Source: Nymphaea colorata (Eukaryota; Streptophyta; Magnoliopsida; Nymphaeales; Nymphaeaceae). From it: a stretch of 64,000 bases of DNA. The stretch spans positions 20,911,716 to 20,975,715 of the forward strand of contig NC_045144.1 of assembly GCF_008831285.2 (NCBI RefSeq). The letters run 5' to 3'. The notes under the pieces were generated by a model. The model saw nothing but the letters and a program-made list of their open reading frames with translations. It was not told where the DNA came from and did not search any database. The position numbers were made by a program, and so were the translations under genes. Positions 58,715 to 64,000 of the stretch are shown here, piece by piece. Position 1 is the first letter of the stretch; the number at the start of each line of letters is the position of its first letter.

Positions 58715-60337
58715 ACCATAAAATCACATTTTTTTACCATAAAACAAAAATCCAGAAGTGATCACTTCGATTAACATTAGGTTAAATTCAAGATTAACCA
58801 TGAGAAAGTTATCAATGGCAGAACTGGTTTATCAAAACACTCGGTAATTAAGATCCACGGGATGACCGTTTAGTTTGTCTCTGTCAAGCCAACAATCGTG
58901 AGCTTTTTGCCGGTAAACACATGAACGCAACCACTGCAAGCTAGAATCGACTTGAACATATAAAAGGCGGATTCATTTCGATTTGTTAGAAGGATTGGAA
59001 AAATCTAAACTGACTCATTTTCAATCCTTGTTAGATCTAATTATCTGTGCATCAAATGGACGTGTTGAAACCATTTGCAGGTGAGAGGGAGTTTAAATTT
59101 CCACTGCTGTGTTTGCAGCAAATGTAAATGAATCTTCATGTTCAAATCCATGGATCCCGGCCAGAGCCGAGTCTTTCTTTAATTTTCCAGCTTCTATATA
59201 TAATTAATATCTAAGATCCACCATGAACAAACTAGTATTTATAATAGATTTCCAGGCAAAAATTGTATTACTTGAAAAACCTGCATCTTACACATAGAAT
59301 AAGGTTTAAAATGTTCATACATCAGATGAATCAATGATTCGTATCAGAAAAAATGTAGGTCATGAGCCCAATGAACATCGGTATGACCTAAATACAATGG
59401 TGAGTACATCAATCGGTGGGCAACTGGAACCTACAGAGCGGACAGGAGTGGGCTCGTTCGAGCCAACCAACGATGCACTTCTCATGGAACTCGTGGTCGC
59501 AGGGCATGGCGGCCAAGCTCCCTTCCTTGCCGAACTCGTCCTGGCAGATGACACAGACCTTCTTTGCTAAAGAATCATCGCCATTTTCATGCATGGCCGC
59601 TCTCTTTCTCTTCAACGACTGCACCGACGACTTCGATGCTGGAACGGTCCTACAGGGCTCGGACGCTCCCAGACCCTCACCGGCATGCTGGCCGGGCGAA
59701 ACCTGGAAGAGCTGCAGAGTGAAGGTGACCTGGATGGGCTCACCGTCTGGAGTATCCCGGCCACAGTCGTGAACCACCTCTTGGATGCTGCCGCACAGAT
59801 CCGACGCATGGCTCTGCACGTGTGCAGCAATTGCCGTCGACCTGCCGGCGCACAGTCGCCGTCCCATGTGATGCCAAATGCAATCTACCGTGTCAAAGCA
59901 GCAATAGTACGTGTAGATACGCTGAGTCTCTGCCCGTAAGAGCTCAAACATCCTTATTCCGTCTTGATCTTCACGTCTCTGCTCGTCATACAGCTGCACC
60001 TCCAGCGTCAGCACCACTTTCCTCATTTCTGCCATCCTTCTGCTTCTTCTTCTTCTTCTTCAAGACGAGGTTAGAAAAGAAGCGGTGCTTATTTACCCAT
60101 TAATGAACGAACAGATATATATATGGCAAGCGGCACAGAGCAGAAATCTAGGGGCATATTCTTCGAGTTTATCTCCATTCTTGATGAACCCATTTTGTGA
60201 TTGGTACAAGAACTGAATAGAATTTGAATCCACCGACACCAATTCAGATCTGAGTCTGAGTACAGGCTCCTTAGTAGATCGGTAGTTTATGACGGTTGCC
60301 TCCGATAATTATCTGAACATAATGCAATATCTAACCG
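58715..60337 (-). repeat. Third copy of the A unit
   Basis: Direct copy of about 54885-56510 of arm 2, including gene A and both flanks. The flanks are nearly identical; the N-terminal coding part is much more diverged. Confidence 0.9.
59409..60035 (-). CDS. RING-H2 E3 ubiquitin ligase, copy A3 (diverged N-terminus)
   Basis: A 208-residue single-exon protein, same length as A2. The RING-H2 (residues 161-201) is identical to A2 in protein sequence, with five synonymous base changes. By my hand alignment, residues 1-160 differ from A2 at about 39 positions, spread from residue 8 to the linker, for example in the block after RAET, in the CYCC region and in residues 87-95. About 45 of 50 base changes there alter amino acids. 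Cysteines of YCCFDTVD and the ARRLCAG-like GRRLCAG motif are kept. Both flanks are much less diverged. It is divergently oriented to B3, whose start is 1.5 kb away. Confidence 0.9.
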   Translation of the reverse strand: MAEMRKVVLTLEVQLYDEQRREDQDGIRMFELLRAETQRIYTYYCCFDTVDCIWHHMGRRLCAGRSTAIAAHVQSHASDLCGSIQEVVHDCGRDTPDGEPIQVTFTLQLFQVSPGQHAGEGLGASEPCRTVPASKSSVQSLKRKRAAMHENGDDSLAKKVCVICQDEFGKEGSLAAMPCDHEFHEKCIVGWLERAHSCPLCRFQLPTD

Positions 60338-60883
60338 ATAAGTATTTGTCGGATCGTAGTCAAACATCGGACTTGGACCTAGATTTGGTTAGGAATCTGC
60401 TCGTGGAATTTGAATCTGATACCAGATCTGACTAAATGGATATCAAATTTAATCCATAATCAGATATATCCACTCCATTTACATCTCTAATTAGATTGGC
60501 TGCAAAACAAACCGCGCGCTGGCTGATATAGGATTGAAAAGTAAAGTTATTATTATAAACTATTTAATAATGCCCGTCAAAGGAAAATCCATTATATTGT
60601 TTGGTCAGTGGAGGATTCCTTGTCATTAGGAGAAAAATAATCCCATTGCCGAATAATAAATTTCTGCATATTTCTCACTTAATTTGGAGAAGACATTGCC
60701 ATAGGCTTTATTTATATAAGCTTTCTTCCTGCCTTATGTAGATAAGCCTATCTTCAACTCTTATCAGAAGAAGAATGCCAAAGAAAATCCAAGTGCCACA
60801 ATAAGCCAAACAAAAATATTCAATATACTACGTTAACGGTTAACGGTAGTTTTGTGTAAAAATAGTATATATATCCTAGAATG
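60338..60883. other. Spacer between A3 and B3 units
   Basis: About 545 bases absent from the two arms. No gene seen. The part near 60400-60500 resembles a dispersed AGAGATGTAAAT-type repeat end. Confidence 0.5.
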
Positions 60884-61256
60884 AAGTAAAATGATTCCAT
60901 GTAAATTCTTCAAATGTCATTTTCCGTTTAATTAGTATTGAGCGTACTAAGATGACATATATCCTACAGTTAGAACATACATTCATGTGTTCCAATTCCA
61001 CATATAAAATTTGTGACAACAAATGAGGAAACTTCAAAATTAAAAATGGTGCGGCCAGTAGATAAGTTTAAAAAAAATGGACAGTTAGGACGGCTGAGGC
61101 AATTTCAATCTGATAACTAAGGACACCAATCTCAGATTTAGATCTGCTTACGATTTAGAGAGATACATATATATTCACCTACAAGTCTAAGCTGCATCCG
61201 AATCCTATCTAAGTAAACGGTTGTTGCCATCTGGATTTAGATATATATCTATATAT

Positions 61257-61420
61257 TTCCAGCTTCTACACATATATCTATGAAAAAATATTGAATTAAT
61301 CAAGAATGGAGATAAATCAAGCGGCATGGGTTTCCTGTTCCAGCTTCTACACATATGTCTATTAAACAATATTGAATTAATCGAGAATGGAGATTAATCA
61401 AGCGGCATGAATTTCCAGAT
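61257..61420 (+). repeat. 81 bp tandem repeat upstream of B3
   Basis: Two units as in B1 and B2, each containing GAATGGAGAT and AAGCGGCATG. Confidence 0.8.
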
Positions 61421-61532
61421 CTTCGTTGTTGTTGCTTTACATATCTCTTCATAGATCAATTGCTTAAGCAACGCAGCTCCAGTACTTCCAATCTGCAGAA
61501 GATCAGAGAGGGGGAGCGAGAGAGAGAGAGAG

Positions 61533-62327
61533 ATGTTGAGAACGACAGTTAGCTCGTTAACTCGAAGTTTCACGGTGGCGACGCCGGAACCAAGAACTGC
61601 ACATCACGAGACGGCTTCAGCAATGGTGCATCTGCATTTCCAGACAAGGTTCTGTACAGAAGCCGGAGGAGCTGAAGGTGGTGGTGAAGAAGGAGGTTCA
61701 ACGGAGACTCCGGCGGTTCATAGTCTCCGCTTGTTCACGAGCTCCGTCATCGTGAACCGCAGCAGCTTGCGGACACCAGAGGAGATCACGGAGCACGTCC
61801 GGCGACACTTCTCCGATCACGAGTGCGGGTGGCTTCTCGGTTGGGCTGACCATGTTGCAATTGAGATGTGCGACTTGATCCTGCAGCCGGGAGATGGCCG
61901 GGCGGCGTTGAGTCCCGGCGAGGTTCAGACGGTATCGTTGACTACCACCGTCACTTATCACTCAGTGGAATTCCGGGAAGATGTTGACGGCGATTTGGAG
62001 GATCCGACCGAAGATATGACCGACGCTCAGGAGGAGATGGATCTTGCCGACGATTTGGAGGAGTTGGCAGCCGGCGATGCTCTGTTTGCTTACGAGGCGG
62101 TGCCGGCCCCAGCGTCGAAGGCGTCCCTAGATGCCTTGGTGAGGAAGAAGGCGGAGGAAAATGGCCAGAATACGTGCGTGGTTTGCCAGGCTGAAGTTGG
62201 TAGAGGAGACTGCCTGTTTAGAATGCCTTGCTCCCATGAATTTCATGAAGGCTGCATCCTGGCATGGCTTCGACGAGCCCATTCTTGCCCTATCTGTCGC
62301 CATGAGTTGCCGACTGATGATTATTGA
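61533..62327 (+). CDS. RING-H2 E3 ubiquitin ligase, copy B3 (intact)
   Basis: A 264-residue single-exon protein, the only B copy with a complete uninterrupted frame. The N-terminal half includes a Gly/Glu-rich stretch (AEGGGEEGG) and the segment EHVRRHFSDHECGWLLGW. Residues about 148-180 are strongly acidic (DLEDPTEDMTDAQEEMDLAD). RING-H2 at residues 215-255 has complete ligands; the protein ends HELPTDDY. It is probably soluble and acts as an E2-recruiting ligase; the substrate is unknown. A GA-rich leader precedes the start. Against B2 I count roughly 24 amino-acid-changing and 9 silent base differences before the B2 frameshift, so constraint outside the RING is weak. Confidence 0.92.
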   Translation: MLRTTVSSLTRSFTVATPEPRTAHHETASAMVHLHFQTRFCTEAGGAEGGGEEGGSTETPAVHSLRLFTSSVIVNRSSLRTPEEITEHVRRHFSDHECGWLLGWADHVAIEMCDLILQPGDGRAALSPGEVQTVSLTTTVTYHSVEFREDVDGDLEDPTEDMTDAQEEMDLADDLEELAAGDALFAYEAVPAPASKASLDALVRKKAEENGQNTCVVCQAEVGRGDCLFRMPCSHEFHEGCILAWLRRAHSCPICRHELPTDDY

Positions 62328-62581
62328 CAGATTTCATGCATTTTTACTGTTGATTAAAGATGTAAATCAACATTTTATCAGATATGTAATATTTCATATG
62401 TTGATGAACAATTTTTCATCCTTGTTCTATATTGACAATGCAAATATACACCAACATTTGATTTTAGTTCAAATTTGCCTGAACTCCATCTATATATTTT
62501 TCTCTGAATCTTTTCCTGTTTTGATTCCTGGCCTGCAACTACCACACCTCGCTCCCATTTTAGGCAAAAAGTCCCACAACC

Positions 62582-62605
62582 TTCTCTCTCTCTCTCTCTC
62601 TCTCT

Positions 62606-62685
<80 letters not shown>
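62582..62685. repeat. (CT)n and (AT)n microsatellite downstream of B3
   Basis: About 23 bases of CT followed by about 80 of AT. Confidence 0.95.
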
Positions 62686-62687
<2 letters not shown>

Positions 62688-62922
62688 GCACACGATCATC
62701 TCTCTTTCTAGTGTTCGCATCTTCGACATTGTGTTCGTGACTTCATTCTCTCTTTCACGATCGAAGATACATGCACCTCGGTGCACTCTCATTCAAGTGG
62801 GTTTCTTGTGCATATTCCAGTGATTGCATTCATATCTTTGTTGTCGCTGGGAAATTGGAGAACTAAAGCATTCATATATACCCAGGAAAACTAATAACAG
62901 AGCCAATTTTGTATTAATCACA

Positions 62923-63075
62923 ATGGATCTTGCAGAATATGCTGAGATGAATCGGTTCCAATATGATCGATGTTTCTATCATGGTTCTTTGATTGAATTT
63001 TCTTGGAAGAAGACTCGTGCATTTTTCTTTTTCGGTTCAGATCAAATGATTTTCCAAAACAAATTAATGTGTTGA
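62923..63075 (+). CDS. Possible small conserved ORF downstream of B3
   Basis: 50 codons beginning MDLAEYAEMNRFQYDRC, counterpart of 10419-10574. Function unknown; the copy next to B2 has a stop inside. Confidence 0.25.
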   Translation: MDLAEYAEMNRFQYDRCFYHGSLIEFSWKKTRAFFFFGSDQMIFQNKLMC

Positions 63076-63924
63076 TAATTTTCAGTAAAATGATTCCATA
63101 TAAATTCTTCAAATGTCCACTCTCTCCAACAAGTTATGCATATCTTGAATTTCGCAGAATTGTAATGTAAGAAACAGCAAATTTCTCTTCGAATATTTAA
63201 ATTTTAAAATTCACAAAAAAAGATACTGAAAAATAGCCAAAACTCCGAACAATTCTTAGGACGATTTTGAAAAAAATGAAATGATTTATTTTTCTTTCAT
63301 CCTTCTCCCTTTCTCTTCTCTTTTTTCTTTCTTCTCCCAACCTGGCTTCTTGTTTTTCCCTTTTTTTGGCTTCTCACATTCGTTTATTTTTCATTCCCTC
63401 TTTTCCTCCATTCTTTTTCTTTTTTCTTTTTTTCTTGTAATGTACCCATTTTATCATAAGTATATTCGTTCTTATAAATGTGAGCAGTTTCTTTTGTATA
63501 TTTTCTTAAATTATGTTGTATATGTCATAAGACTTGTTGTACGTGCACTGTGTACATGCAGAAGCAGAGCTACATTGAAGCTGGTGTGGGCAATTGTCCA
63601 CACCAGCCCACAAAATTACTTTATTTACATATATAAACTTCATTAATTTTAAGCTTTTTATATATGAGTGCCCCTTAAAATTTGAAATTCAAACTTAGAG
63701 TGCCTTTAGCCAAAAATTTCTTGGTACGCCATTCACTACATGATACTTTGTTGCTCATACTTCCTCATTCTTACTACCCTGAAAAGGCCACTCAAATCAA
63801 TTAATGGTTGCTACAAGTGATGTCTTGCTGTAGGTTGTGAAAGATGGGAGGATTACACAATCTAGTTATTATGATAGCATTTTATCTTTCGATCTGATTT
63901 TATGGAACTGGTTGGTTCAGATGC
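63076..63924. other. Tail of the third B unit, non-coding
   Basis: No gene seen; pyrimidine-rich tract at 63290-63430 as in arm 1. It contains a near-perfect 28 bp palindrome at 63580-63607. Confidence 0.55.
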
Positions 63925-64000
63925 CCTCAGAGGGGGGGCCATGGCTCGGGTGAGCGTAGAAAAAAAAATTTATATTGAAAAGATCAAATTTTTTTAGTTT
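63925..64000. repeat. Dispersed repeat, cut by the window end
   Basis: Similar in reverse orientation to part of 12455-12620; begins AGGGGGGGCCATGGCTCGGG. Confidence 0.5.

Larger units (their letters stand above)
60884..63873 (+). repeat. Third copy of the B unit
   Basis: Direct copy of arm 1 from about 4009 to 11200 without the copia element, including the 81 bp tandem repeat, gene B and its tail. Confidence 0.9.

Overview
The window is nuclear DNA of a flowering plant. The evidence is intron-containing plant gene pieces (copper amine oxidase, an AGO4-clade Argonaute, a lycopene-cyclase-like FAD oxidoreductase), Ty1/copia retrotransposons with initiator-Met-tRNA primer sites, a miniature LTR element (TRIM), hAT transposases with BED finger and DUF659, and many AT and GA microsatellites. 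The species cannot be named from the sequence. Much of the window is AT-rich, and the RING coding regions stand out as GC-rich.

The dominant structure is a segmental duplication of a small RING-H2 E3 ligase cluster with three related genes, here called A, B and C. Arm 1 (about 300-13674) carries A1, B1 and C1 on the plus strand. Arm 2 (about 47459-58125) is its inverted copy with C2, B2 and A2 on the minus strand, so both arms are transcribed toward a 33.8 kb spacer. A third, rearranged copy follows: A3 (minus, 59409-60035) and B3 (plus, 61533-62327) sit head to head. A2, A3, B3 and C2 have open, family-length reading frames. A1 has a 1-base loss that replaces its last residues. B1 is split by a very recent copia insertion. 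B2 has a 1-base loss before the RING. C1 is a truncated pseudogene.

The spacer (13675-47458) holds broken host genes and mobile elements: a 3' fragment of copper amine oxidase (plus), a 3' fragment of an AGO4-like Argonaute (minus), exons of an FAD oxidoreductase (minus, two of them duplicated), a hAT element (17486-19603), decayed copia pieces (24230-27930), a complete but degenerate copia (28573-34151, target duplication ATTAG) with a nested 458 bp TRIM, a copia integrase scrap joined to a truncated hAT copy (34260-36335), and a possible small membrane-protein gene (40839-43578).

Three observations stand out. (1) A2 and A3 have identical RING domains (only synonymous changes) and 3' flanks that are about 98 percent identical, but their N-terminal regions differ by about 50 bases, about 45 of them amino-acid changing; this suggests diversifying selection on a substrate-recognition region. 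(2) The nested TRIM has LTRs more diverged (22/191) than those of the copia that contains it (12/280), the reverse of what simple nesting predicts. (3) A 100-N gap is flanked by the same 1.4 kb sequence on both sides, which looks like an unmerged contig overlap, and it warns that single-base frameshifts in this window may be sequence errors.
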